NCBI GenBank assembly: GCA_002720865.1
Contig: PBIO01000031.1
Location: forward strand, 248,001-312,000
Origin: Halobacteriovorax sp.
Lineage (GTDB): Bacteria; Bdellovibrionota; Bacteriovoracia; Bacteriovoracales; Bacteriovoracaceae
Direction: 5' to 3'
Length of the DNA stretch: 64,000 nt
Under the pieces are notes generated by a model. The model saw only the letters and a program-made list of their open reading frames with translations, was not told where the DNA came from and ran no database searches. Every line of letters starts with the position of its first letter. Within the stretch, counting starts at the first letter, position 1. The position numbers and the translations under genes are program-made. Shown here in pieces: positions 9,535-18,144 of the stretch.

Positions 9535-9563
9535 TTTTCACTTTAGCAAGTAACCAGGTTCCT
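9535..9563 (+). repeat. Dispersed 29-bp repeat, copy 2
   Basis: This copy starts 4 bases after the marC stop and matches the reverse complement of 2372-2400 at 27 of 29 positions. Its core AGTAACCAGGTTCCT is one base from a perfect odd dyad. Confidence 0.7.
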
Positions 9564-9625
9564 AATCGCCTAATCGATTGGACAAGTTCAGGTGAAGTAT
9601 TTACTATTCCAGGAGGATGTAATTT

Positions 9626-10069
9626 TTGAAATTTAAAAATAAGTTATTTATTCTATTGTCATTTGCTATCTGTTCTGTTGTTTATCAACTAAATAAACGA
9701 CCAGTACTTGGTTGTTTTGAGAAATCGAGAAACTCATTGGTTGATAAGCATAATTTCAGTACGGTAGATGGCGAATTTAATGAAAAACTAAATCATATTT
9801 GGGTTGTCTCTACTCATTCTGTAAATATAGATTCATTGAAGGAAATTGATGAATTGAACGCAATTGTGATTGATACATTTATCGAAAACTGTGAAAACTA
9901 TTTTATAGATGCTGACCATACTCGTGATACAAAATTCTTTTATCGGTCCTCCATACTAACTTTAGATAAGAAGAGAGGTGGTCGATATATGTTAAAATCG
10001 AAAAGGGATAAAAAATATTTTACTAAGGATTCGGAGACTAATTTATTAAAAGCATATAATAGAGAGTAA
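9626..10069 (+). CDS. Small membrane-anchored or secreted orphan protein
   Basis: A full AGGAGG at 9611-9616 sets the start at the TTG at 9626; the ATG at 9617 runs straight into a stop. The 147-residue product begins with a hydrophobic segment (FILLSFAICSVVYQL) that is a signal or anchor. It continues with a polar domain containing a few Cys (LGCFEKS, IENCENYF). No family was recognised. The gene is markedly more AT-rich than its upstream neighbours. Confidence 0.5.
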   Translation: MKFKNKLFILLSFAICSVVYQLNKRPVLGCFEKSRNSLVDKHNFSTVDGEFNEKLNHIWVVSTHSVNIDSLKEIDELNAIVIDTFIENCENYFIDADHTRDTKFFYRSSILTLDKKRGGRYMLKSKRDKKYFTKDSETNLLKAYNRE

Positions 10070-10258
10070 ACTAAAACGGTTTTATCAGTATGAAAGTTCA
10101 CTCAGTTTAGATATCTACTCTTAAAGTTGTGAATGTATAAAGTTTTTTATGATGTATTGTTTATAAAAACTTTTACCGTAATCCCTAGAGTACTGAAATA
10201 TAGATTATGAAATTCCAATCTGAAAAAATTGTCCAAAGCTTATTTTGCGTAGTGAAGG

Positions 10259-11314
10259 CTAGATTGAACATGCATTTGCGTGAAACTTATTTTTAGAGAA
10301 GATTGCACTATTGATGATAGAATGATCAATAATATCTATCGGCAAGTCTGGAAAAAAAATATCTAAACGAGTTCCATATTCTGACTGCTCTATTTTTATA
10401 TATGAAAGAGACTCTTCTTTTTTAATTTGATAATAGCCATTCTTCCAGTCCTTTGAAATCAATTGTGCACATACATCAGGTTTGTCTGTGTTAAATGCTT
10501 TTTTAAGAGTCCTAGCAATAGCCTTTGCCGAAACTTCTTCTAACTTATAGTATAGCTTCCCTTCAATGTGCTTGAATTCACTATCCTTAATCATTAACTT
10601 AGAGCTTGGAGACTTGTTATTAAATTCACACAATGCGCTGCTTTTTGCCAATTGATTATTAGTTAGATTGCAAAAAGCAATATTTAGGAAAAAGTATTTT
10701 ATTTTGTTAATTATTGTATTTGATTTGAGATTATCTAAATATGAATATTTGTATTCTCTTAAAAATGCCTCTGACCTAATAGTATTTAGATTCTCCCTTA
10801 GACATGATCCAGTAATGCAATATAACTCATGATCTGGAGAACCGTTTCGTTTTGCTAGAAGAAAGGTGTCTCCCTTAGAGATATTGTAGTCGGGTTTCTC
10901 AGGATGATCGGGATTAAAAACAAAATATCTCTTATCCCTTGTATAATTATAATAATCAAGATCCTTCCACTTAGGCTTGTCTGAAATCAAATCAACGACA
11001 AGTTTAAACAGGCCATATCTGTTATACGAAAAAGGGTTGTCTGGTTCATGTCCTTTTATTTCTTTTAGTAATTTATACTTAGGAATTATTAAATTGAACT
11101 GGTTATTTTTAATATAGTTGTAAAGAACCTCACCATGTTTCGTTCTATTCAAAAACTCAGAAAAATGATGATCTTCTTTGATTTTTTTTGATATAAAATC
11201 TTCAATTTGAATTATTGATACATGGCTATAAAGATTTAAATTAACAACTTCACCAACTTTCCCATGAGAAAAGGAAAGGGTCAAAAAAAAGATGTCGATG
11301 AGTATTTTTAGCAT
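10259..11314 (-). CDS. Secreted orphan protein, 351 aa
   Basis: A short signal peptide (MLKILIDIFFLTLSFSHG) is followed by a polar, Lys/Asn/Tyr-rich protein with paired Cys (YCITGSCL, AFCNLTN). No family was recognised. It lies alone in the AT-rich stretch, with about 190 bases downstream and 270 upstream in which I see no gene. It may belong to the fast-evolving secreted repertoire seen in predatory or host-associated bacteria; that is only an inference. Confidence 0.5.
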   Translation of the reverse strand: MLKILIDIFFLTLSFSHGKVGEVVNLNLYSHVSIIQIEDFISKKIKEDHHFSEFLNRTKHGEVLYNYIKNNQFNLIIPKYKLLKEIKGHEPDNPFSYNRYGLFKLVVDLISDKPKWKDLDYYNYTRDKRYFVFNPDHPEKPDYNISKGDTFLLAKRNGSPDHELYCITGSCLRENLNTIRSEAFLREYKYSYLDNLKSNTIINKIKYFFLNIAFCNLTNNQLAKSSALCEFNNKSPSSKLMIKDSEFKHIEGKLYYKLEEVSAKAIARTLKKAFNTDKPDVCAQLISKDWKNGYYQIKKEESLSYIKIEQSEYGTRLDIFFPDLPIDIIDHSIINSAIFSKNKFHANACSI

Positions 11315-11584
11315 AGTAATTAATATTATCCACTAGAATTATGTCCATATCAATATGATTAGCTATGTATAAATAGTTTGTAATCGGATTTATAGCTCAT
11401 TTAAGTAGGTTTTCAAGTTACACTCATGAGTTACAAGCTAAAGAGTTCAGAGCATTTTTTCACATCGTTATGGAGAAGAATACTATTAAGAACAAAGGGC
11501 TTACCCATTGTCTCCTGTCTCAACTATTGCCCCCCAACGAGAATAGTAATTGTAGAAATTTTAAATAAGACATAAAATTAAAAT

Positions 11585-12661
11585 ATGTTAATTATTCTTA
11601 CAAACCTATTTTTGTCATTGAACGCCAACGCTTGTACTAAAGCGGTGATCACTGAGTATATAGAGTGTAGGGTATCTAAAAAGGTAACATCAGATAAGTT
11701 AGAATATCACAAAACAGGATTTGTTAGGTCACGTATAAGAAATGGTGAAACATTAAATTTATTAAACAAGGTCTGCAAACTAGATTTGTCAGATGAACTA
11801 ATACGAAAAATAAAAAAAGAGATACGTAATCGCGAAGGCCATCTTTTAGGGTTCTATGATGGAATAAATTTTGAATCCGGTCACTTAGAGCCTGAGAGTA
11901 AGTGCATCTCCTTTGAATTCAGGAAGTTTGGTAAACTTCAGTCCGTTAGAAAAATCTTCAATGAAAGGGAGTGTATAAAAACCAAGGTGGACGGTTGTAG
12001 TTCTAAATGGATTCCGGACCCAGATAGAAAAAAGTATCCTCATAGAGAAATATATAAGTTAACTGGTTGGAAATCTCCACCATCTCAATGGAAGGTAAAT
12101 TGGGGGTTGTTAGAGCTATACAAATTATCAGGAAAGAAATGTATGAGCCTAGGGGGGAGTCCGGATATTTGCTTAAGAAAAGGATTAGAAGCCGAAAAGG
12201 TCGGCAATATTTCAGAAGCTAGAGAGTATTTCAGAACGGCCTGCAGAGAAGTATTTTTCAGAGAGCACTTATTTGAGTTATACAATTCTAAGTGTTCAGA
12301 TTATATCAGACTTAGTCTTGATTTTTTTAGTGATCAGGCTAAAACGCATGCAATGAATTTAAATAGACGTTATTGCAAGCGTTTTAAAGATAAATGTAAG
12401 CTTGTCTGGGTTAAAGGAAGATTTTATTCAACACTTTCCGAATCAATGTGCTCTAAGGTTTCGAATACGTGGTGTAAAAAAGCTCTCATTTCTTGGATAC
12501 CATATTCAATTGATAAATCAAAAGAACTTTTAAAAATGTACTGTAAAGGGGTAGAAAAGAAAGAATGTGAAATAGCTAGAAATCAATTACTGAAGGAAGC
12601 AAAAGAGCACGGGCTTATTCTTAATGAAAGTGATTTGAAACTTCCTAGCCCTAACCTATAA
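11585..12661 (+). CDS. Secreted Cys-rich orphan protein with a TPR/Sel1-like segment
   Basis: A signal peptide (IILTNLFLSLNANA) precedes a protein with about twenty Cys. Over residues 195-340 there are helical stretches that look like tetratricopeptide or Sel1 repeats (CLRKGLEAEKVGNISEAREY, CKKALIS, KELLKMYCKG), each with Cys at helix edges. Cys-braced Sel1-like solenoids are usually extracytoplasmic protein-binding scaffolds. No RBS stands out. Like its two neighbours it is AT-rich and has no recognised relatives. Confidence 0.55.
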   Translation: MLIILTNLFLSLNANACTKAVITEYIECRVSKKVTSDKLEYHKTGFVRSRIRNGETLNLLNKVCKLDLSDELIRKIKKEIRNREGHLLGFYDGINFESGHLEPESKCISFEFRKFGKLQSVRKIFNERECIKTKVDGCSSKWIPDPDRKKYPHREIYKLTGWKSPPSQWKVNWGLLELYKLSGKKCMSLGGSPDICLRKGLEAEKVGNISEAREYFRTACREVFFREHLFELYNSKCSDYIRLSLDFFSDQAKTHAMNLNRRYCKRFKDKCKLVWVKGRFYSTLSESMCSKVSNTWCKKALISWIPYSIDKSKELLKMYCKGVEKKECEIARNQLLKEAKEHGLILNESDLKLPSPNL

Positions 12662-12763
12662 AATAATCCACCAAAACAAAGTCTTATTAGAAGTGTCTGT
12701 TAGACTTGGTGTTATATAATATATTTGGAATTAAAATACAGAAGTAGTTACCATCAATAATTT

Positions 12764-14878
12764 TTAATCATCGTAAAAACTTTCATCTAAGGAAGTTATA
12801 TTACGGGGGGCCTTGAAGCGGGGTCCGTATTTTTCTTCGAGTTCATTGCAGTCGGTGCGGAAATTGTGGGGGCCGCGCCATTCTACGTAGCTGAGGGAGC
12901 CGCCGGTGTAGGGGGGGAAGCCCCAGCCGAGGATGGAGCCGATGTCGGCGTCTCGGGGGTGAGTTAGGATTTTTTCTTCGAGGCAACGGGCCGTCTCTAG
13001 GGTTTGGATAGTGAGAAAACGGCGCTTAAGATGTTCTAGGCTTGGCTGGTCTTCTTTTACAGGAAAAAGTTTTGAAAGTATGGGACTTAAATGCTTTGGC
13101 CCGTCTTCTGGGTAATCATAAAAGCCTTGCTTGTTTTTTCTTCCAAGCCTTTTTAATTCAGTCACAAACTTGGTAGCGACTTTATAGGTATTGGGCTCAA
13201 CTTGATCTTCTCCAAGGTCTTCTGCGGTTTGTTTTAGGATATGGTAGATAAGATCAATGGATACTTCATCGGCGATGGATAATGGACCCACAGGCATACC
13301 AGCGGCTTTACCGGCCATTTCGATTAGGGAAGGGTTTACGCCTTCAGTTAGGGCGCAGATGCCTTCGATAATATAGGTGGTAAAACAGCGAGAAGTATAA
13401 AAACCGCGCCCGTCATTTACGACTATGGGAGTTTTTTTAATTTGTCTTGTGTAATCAATACAAGCGGCCAGGGCCTCGGGGGAGGATTGTTCTCCCATAA
13501 TAATTTCAACCAAGGGCATTTTATCTACAGGTGAGAAAAAATGTAGCCCAATAAAATTTTGAGGGCGAGCGGAAGCCTTAGCTAATCCGGTAATGGGAAG
13601 AGTGGAGGTGTTGGATGCAAAAATTGAATTTTCACTAGTGACTGCTTCGGTTTCTTTTGTGACAGCAGCTTTTATATCTCTATCTTCGATGACCGCTTCG
13701 ATGACAAGATCGCAGTCTTTGACTGCCGCCGGGTCACAGGTGGGCGTGATTAAGGAGAGATGCTTTTCTTTATCTTCTAGAGTGGCCCGGCCTTTTTCAA
13801 TGGCCTTATCTAAGAGGGAGGCAGAATAGGCCTTTCCTTTCTCGGCCGTTTCTTGGCTAATGTCTTTTAGGATAACTTCGATACCGGCCTTAGCGGAGGA
13901 GTAGGCGATACCCGCTCCCATCATTCCGGCCCCTAGGATGCCGACTTTTTTAATAGGGGAAACTTTTACGTCTGGTCTAGCGGCGCCTTTATTACATTCA
14001 TTCATGCTGTAAAAAAGGGAGCGAATCATAAGACGCGATTCTTTTGATAGGACGGCCTTAGCAAAATGACGGGCCTCTACTTTTAAGGAGAGATCAAAGG
14101 GCACTTGCAGGCCTTCGTAAAGGCAGCGAAGAATTAACTTGGCCGCGGGAAAATTCCCAAAGGTTTTTTCCGTAAGCATGGCCGTGGCCGCAGGGAGAAC
14201 TTGATAGCCTTTAGGGGACTGAACTTCTCCTCCTGGAAGGCGAAATTTCTTATCATCCCAAGGCTGAGTTGGCTTTGGATTTTCAATGATCCAGGCCTTG
14301 GCCTTACTTATCATCTCTTCTTTTGTTTGAGCTATGTCGTCTACAAGCCCGGCCTTTAAGGCCTTTTCAGGGGAGAGAGTTTTTCCTTGAAGAAGGAAGG
14401 GAAGTGAATTTTGTAGGCCAAGCATACGAGAAAGCCTTTGGGTTCCCCCGCCCCCGGGAAGAAGACCAAGAGTGACTTCTGGTAATCCAATTTTTGTTTT
14501 TGAGCTTTGTAGGGCAACTCGGTAGTGGCAAGCAAGGGCCACTTCATAACCTCCACCAAGGGCAGTGCCATTGATGGCCGCCACAAAAGGGATGCCCGAG
14601 GTTTCAAGTTTTCTAAAGAGCTTATGAAAGCGATCTGTTAGGGCGTAACATTCTTTAGCGTCTTTTATTTTAGTGATCAGCTCTAGGTCAGCCCCGGCAA
14701 TAAACTCAGGTCGATTGGAGGTGATAATAACACCAGAAGTGTTTTGATTTGAGATGGCACCTTTAATGGCGTCAGAAAATTCATTAAGAAAATGCTCATT
14801 CACCACATTCATAGGTTTGTCGGTGACTTCAAAGCTGATAACGGCAATATTTTGTGAATCAGTATCTACTTTTATCAT
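12764..14878 (-). CDS. fadJ: Fatty-acid oxidation alpha subunit: enoyl-CoA hydratase/3-hydroxyacyl-CoA dehydrogenase
   Basis: The 704-residue protein has the two-part layout of FadJ/FadB. Residues 1-190 are a crotonase-fold hydratase (AGADLELI, NGTALGGGYEVALACHYR, GLPEVTLGLLPGGGGTQRL). Residues 305-700 are an NAD-dependent dehydrogenase (VGILGAGMMGAGIAYSSAKA, FASNTSTLPIT, GLHFFSPVDKMPLVEI). It catalyses hydration of trans-2-enoyl-CoA and oxidation of 3-hydroxyacyl-CoA. The thiolase gene lies just upstream in the operon, its stop overlapping this start (TAATG), which means coupled translation of a two-subunit complex. Whether it behaves as FadB or FadJ cannot be told from sequence alone. Confidence 0.92.
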   Translation of the reverse strand: MIKVDTDSQNIAVISFEVTDKPMNVVNEHFLNEFSDAIKGAISNQNTSGVIITSNRPEFIAGADLELITKIKDAKECYALTDRFHKLFRKLETSGIPFVAAINGTALGGGYEVALACHYRVALQSSKTKIGLPEVTLGLLPGGGGTQRLSRMLGLQNSLPFLLQGKTLSPEKALKAGLVDDIAQTKEEMISKAKAWIIENPKPTQPWDDKKFRLPGGEVQSPKGYQVLPAATAMLTEKTFGNFPAAKLILRCLYEGLQVPFDLSLKVEARHFAKAVLSKESRLMIRSLFYSMNECNKGAARPDVKVSPIKKVGILGAGMMGAGIAYSSAKAGIEVILKDISQETAEKGKAYSASLLDKAIEKGRATLEDKEKHLSLITPTCDPAAVKDCDLVIEAVIEDRDIKAAVTKETEAVTSENSIFASNTSTLPITGLAKASARPQNFIGLHFFSPVDKMPLVEIIMGEQSSPEALAACIDYTRQIKKTPIVVNDGRGFYTSRCFTTYIIEGICALTEGVNPSLIEMAGKAAGMPVGPLSIADEVSIDLIYHILKQTAEDLGEDQVEPNTYKVATKFVTELKRLGRKNKQGFYDYPEDGPKHLSPILSKLFPVKEDQPSLEHLKRRFLTIQTLETARCLEEKILTHPRDADIGSILGWGFPPYTGGSLSYVEWRGPHNFRTDCNELEEKYGPRFKAPRNITSLDESFYDD

Positions 14879-16089
14879 TATTCTGCCCTCTCAATAATAG
14901 TGGCGATTCCCATACCGCCTCCGATGCATAGGGTGACAAGCCCATATTTTTTCTTTTGTCTTTCAAGTTCATCAAGGCAGGTCCCAAGAATCATGGCACC
15001 GGTTGCCCCAAGGGGATGGCCCATGGCGATGGCGCCCCCGTTTGGATTTACTTTTTGAGGATCGCAGCCCATCTCGTCTATAAAGCGAAGGACCACGGAG
15101 GCAAAGGCCTCGTTAATTTCTATAACGTCTATGTCTTCTATGGTGAGCCCGGCTTTTTCTAAGGCCATTTTAGAGGCCGGGGCCGGTCCCGTTAACATGA
15201 TGGTGGGTTCGGTGGAAGTTAAGGCCATGGATTTAATATAGCCTCTTGTTTTTAGATTTAATTTCTTTCCTATTTCAGCAGAGCCCATTAGAACCGCGGC
15301 CGCTCCGTCCACGATGGCCGAAGAATTTCCCGCGTGGTGGAGATGATCAATTCTTTCAAGGCTTGGGTATTTTTGAAGGGCCACAGAATCAAAGCCGTAC
15401 TTTGTTCCCATTTCAAGGAAGGCCGGTTTTAAGGAGCCAAGTTTTTCAAGACTCGTCTCCCTTCTAATCATCTCGTCTTTTTCAAGGATCAACTCACCGT
15501 TTTCATCATGAATAGGAATGATGGAGTCTTTAAAACGCCCGTCTTCTTCCGCGTCTGCGGCCAGGCAATGGGAGCGTAGGGCGAATTTATCTAAATCTAT
15601 ACGGCTGTATTTCGCTAGGCTAGCGATAAGATCCGCTGAAATCCCCTGGGGGACAAAGGAAGTTTTAGAGGCCACATCTGGATCAATCATCCAGGCTCCG
15701 CCGTCTGAGCCCATAGGCACTCGGCTCATGGATTCAACTCCGCCGGCGATCATAAGATCAAAATAGCCGCTCAAAATATTACAGGCGGCCCGGTTAATGG
15801 CCTCTAGTCCACTTCCGCAAAATCGGTTTAGGGTGACACCGCTAACAGATTCATCATAACCGGCGTAAAGGGCAGCACTTTTAGCAATACAGCCCCCTTG
15901 CTCTGAAACTTGGGTAACACAGCCAAGGACCACGTCGTCTATATATTTTGTTTCTAGTTCATTTCTTTTTTGAAGGGCCTTAAGGACCGTGGCCGTAAGT
16001 TCGATTGGTCTAATGGAATGTAGGCTTCCGTCTTTTTTTCCTTTGGCCCGAGGGGTTCGAACAGCATCGAAGAGGCAGACTTTTTTCAT
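14878..16089 (-). CDS. fadI: Acetyl-CoA C-acyltransferase (3-ketoacyl-CoA thiolase)
   Basis: The 403-residue thiolase shows the nucleophilic Cys in NRFCGSGLEAIN (near residue 90), GHPLGATGAM with the catalytic His, and the second Cys in LCIGGGMGIA close to the C-terminus. It cleaves 3-ketoacyl-CoA with CoA, the last step of beta-oxidation. It is the first gene of the pair with the hydratase/dehydrogenase and overlaps it by one base. The mgtE gene ends 21 bases upstream on the same strand, so some readthrough is possible. Confidence 0.92.
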   Translation of the reverse strand: MKKVCLFDAVRTPRAKGKKDGSLHSIRPIELTATVLKALQKRNELETKYIDDVVLGCVTQVSEQGGCIAKSAALYAGYDESVSGVTLNRFCGSGLEAINRAACNILSGYFDLMIAGGVESMSRVPMGSDGGAWMIDPDVASKTSFVPQGISADLIASLAKYSRIDLDKFALRSHCLAADAEEDGRFKDSIIPIHDENGELILEKDEMIRRETSLEKLGSLKPAFLEMGTKYGFDSVALQKYPSLERIDHLHHAGNSSAIVDGAAAVLMGSAEIGKKLNLKTRGYIKSMALTSTEPTIMLTGPAPASKMALEKAGLTIEDIDVIEINEAFASVVLRFIDEMGCDPQKVNPNGGAIAMGHPLGATGAMILGTCLDELERQKKKYGLVTLCIGGGMGIATIIERAE

Positions 16090-16110
16090 GAAAGATTCCT
16101 TTATTTATTC

Positions 16111-17493
16111 TTAGCTCATAAAAGCTTTAGCGAGACCTAAGAAACTTAAAAATCCCGCGATATCGGTTATGGTTGTAAGTAAAACGGAGCTTGCTACGGC
16201 CGGGTCAATATCGATTTTCTCAAGAAAGAGAGGAATCATGGCCCCGAAGAAACCGGCAAGAAAAAGATTTATGATTGTTGAAGCTGCGATAACAAATCCA
16301 AGCTCTGGAATTTGAAACCAAAAATAAGAAGTTAGGCCAATTATAACGGAGTAAAATAAACCATTCATAAGCGATAGAAGAACTTCTTTTTTAATAGTCT
16401 CATAGGCATCATCAAAGCCGATATCACCGGTTGAGAGTTTTCTTACTGTAACAGTTAAACTTTGCGTGCCGGCGTTTCCTCCCATTGAAGCCACTATGGG
16501 CATAAGGATGGCGAGGGAGACAAAGGATTGAATTGTTGAATCAAAAAGTGCGATGACCACGGATGCAGCAATCGCTGTAAAAAGATTTATGCCGAGCCAA
16601 AAACCACGTTTCTTAGCAACTTTAAAAATATTGTCGGTTTCTTCTGCTTCAGCATTTACCCCAGCAAGACCAAACATTTCATCAGTGGCCTGATTTTCAA
16701 TAAGGTCATAGATATCATCAGAAGTAATTCTGCCTAACAAAATTCCTCTTTCATCTATAACGGGAATAACTGATAGATTATAATCACTAACTTTTTCGAC
16801 GACATCTTTAATTTCATCAAAATGATTGGCCGATGCTTCAAATCTTTTAACGTCATTGTTCTTAAGAATTGTTTGAAATTGATAGCTAGGAGGTAATAAA
16901 ATTAGCTCTTCAAGACCTACTGAGCAAATATATTCCCCTGAATCTTTAACGATAAAAACCTTAGAGACACTATCGATTTCACCATCTTTTTTCATCTCTC
17001 TTAGACGATTGATTGCCTTGTCTATGGTCTCACTCTCTTTGACCGAGAAGAGCTCACTTTGCATATAGGCCCCGGCTACATCTTCTTCGTAGGAGATAAG
17101 GGATCTAATAACTTTTTGATCTTCAGGGTTAATTTTCTCTAAGATGTTCTCGGCTTTTTCTGTGTCTTTTTCCCCAATATTTTGTAAAAAGTCAGCCGCA
17201 TCATCCGTATCCATCTCTGTAGCAATTTTCGCTAACTTCCTGACCCCAATATGATGTGAAGTCTCTTCTTGAATATGAGAGGGGAGTTCGGCCATAACCT
17301 CGGCCAAAAGCTCGTTGGGTAATCTTTTTAAATTATTAAAATACTCTTCTTCGTTTAGATCCCTAATTTCTAGAAGAGTCTCTTTAATATCGAAGGGATG
17401 AACAGTTCCATTATCTTGACGATACTTGTCGATCATTTCCATCATTTTAGAAACATGCTGGTTTAAATCAATTTCGATATCGACTGGATTCAC
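16111..17493 (-). CDS. mgtE: MgtE-type magnesium transporter
   Basis: The 460-residue protein follows the MgtE plan. An N-terminal superhelical domain (about 1-130) is followed by two CBS domains (about 135-265, with SVIPVIDERGILLGRITSDD) and a C-terminal pore of five membrane helices containing PIVASMGGNAGTQSLTV and SVLLTTITDIAGF. MgtE is a Mg2+-gated channel in the inner membrane; the CBS domains sense cytoplasmic Mg2+. No M-box-like leader is evident in the 150-base upstream gap shared with a divergent gene. Confidence 0.93.
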   Translation of the reverse strand: MNPVDIEIDLNQHVSKMMEMIDKYRQDNGTVHPFDIKETLLEIRDLNEEEYFNNLKRLPNELLAEVMAELPSHIQEETSHHIGVRKLAKIATEMDTDDAADFLQNIGEKDTEKAENILEKINPEDQKVIRSLISYEEDVAGAYMQSELFSVKESETIDKAINRLREMKKDGEIDSVSKVFIVKDSGEYICSVGLEELILLPPSYQFQTILKNNDVKRFEASANHFDEIKDVVEKVSDYNLSVIPVIDERGILLGRITSDDIYDLIENQATDEMFGLAGVNAEAEETDNIFKVAKKRGFWLGINLFTAIAASVVIALFDSTIQSFVSLAILMPIVASMGGNAGTQSLTVTVRKLSTGDIGFDDAYETIKKEVLLSLMNGLFYSVIIGLTSYFWFQIPELGFVIAASTIINLFLAGFFGAMIPLFLEKIDIDPAVASSVLLTTITDIAGFLSFLGLAKAFMS

Positions 17494-17563
17494 TAAATGA
17501 CCCTTAAATGGTTGTTTTAATTATATATTTTCTTGGTTTAAAGATACAGAAGCAGATTATTCC

Positions 17564-17576
17564 ATGGGGGTATGTA
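17564..17576. promoter_or_regulatory. Possible CsoR-type half-site
   Basis: ATGGGGGTATGTA resembles the right half of the palindromes found upstream of copper genes at 47-60 kb. The left half (TATTCC) is degenerate. It lies about 75 bases before a small secreted protein gene. Confidence 0.3.
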
Positions 17577-17646
17577 ATTCCTTCAACAGTAATTATTTAA
17601 AATGCTGCGATGTGGTATGATTCTCGCGAACTAAACAGAGGTTTTT

Positions 17647-18144
17647 ATGAAAGGACCAGTATTAGCATTTTTATGCCTTTTCATAGGGTTAAGTACTAAT
17701 GCACTTGCCATGGATAAGGTGATCAAAATTGAAAAGTATATGGGTGCCTGTGAAGTGAGCAAGTCAGAGAAATGGGCCCATTTAACTTATGTATCTGAAT
17801 CTGGATATGAGGATGGCTTTACGGATAAGGGAATCGTTGTTGAATTCTCTGATGGTAAGGGAAAACTTGTTAGGTTAAATGAGAAAGTCTCTCGTTTGGC
17901 CCTGTCTGGATTTGCCCACGAGGTTAAGGTTAAGAATAAATGGAATAAATTCTCCGTTGAAAAAGACGGCAATATGTTCGGCGGCGCTGAAGGTACTTTA
18001 GAGATCAATAAGATTAGAAAATCTGGTGAGATCGAGTATGAGTACAAATGTTATAACGGTACTAACTGCGGTGAGTACGAAGTTGAGCTAAAGCTTAAGA
18101 ACTGTGATCTTGATTTTACTTTAAATGGAAAGAAGATAAAGTAG
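17647..18144 (+). CDS. Small secreted protein of unknown function
   Basis: A clear Sec signal (LAFLCLFIGLSTNALA) precedes a mature domain of about 145 residues with four Cys (GACEVS, KCYNGTNCGEYE, KNCDLD), probably in disulfides. The chain alternates charged and hydrophobic residues, suggesting a beta-sandwich. No family was recognised. A possible copper-box half-site lies upstream. The last 24 bases overlap the convergent esterase gene. Confidence 0.6.
   Translation: MKGPVLAFLCLFIGLSTNALAMDKVIKIEKYMGACEVSKSEKWAHLTYVSESGYEDGFTDKGIVVEFSDGKGKLVRLNEKVSRLALSGFAHEVKVKNKWNKFSVEKDGNMFGGAEGTLEINKIRKSGEIEYEYKCYNGTNCGEYEVELKLKNCDLDFTLNGKKIK

Noticed and set aside
16040-16070. GGTTCGAACAG as a tRNA T-loop
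   Set aside because: It lies within the thiolase coding sequence and no acceptor or anticodon stems can be paired around it.
17494-17646. M-box magnesium riboswitch upstream of mgtE
   Set aside because: No set of M-box stems is recognisable and the 153-base gap is shared with a divergent gene.
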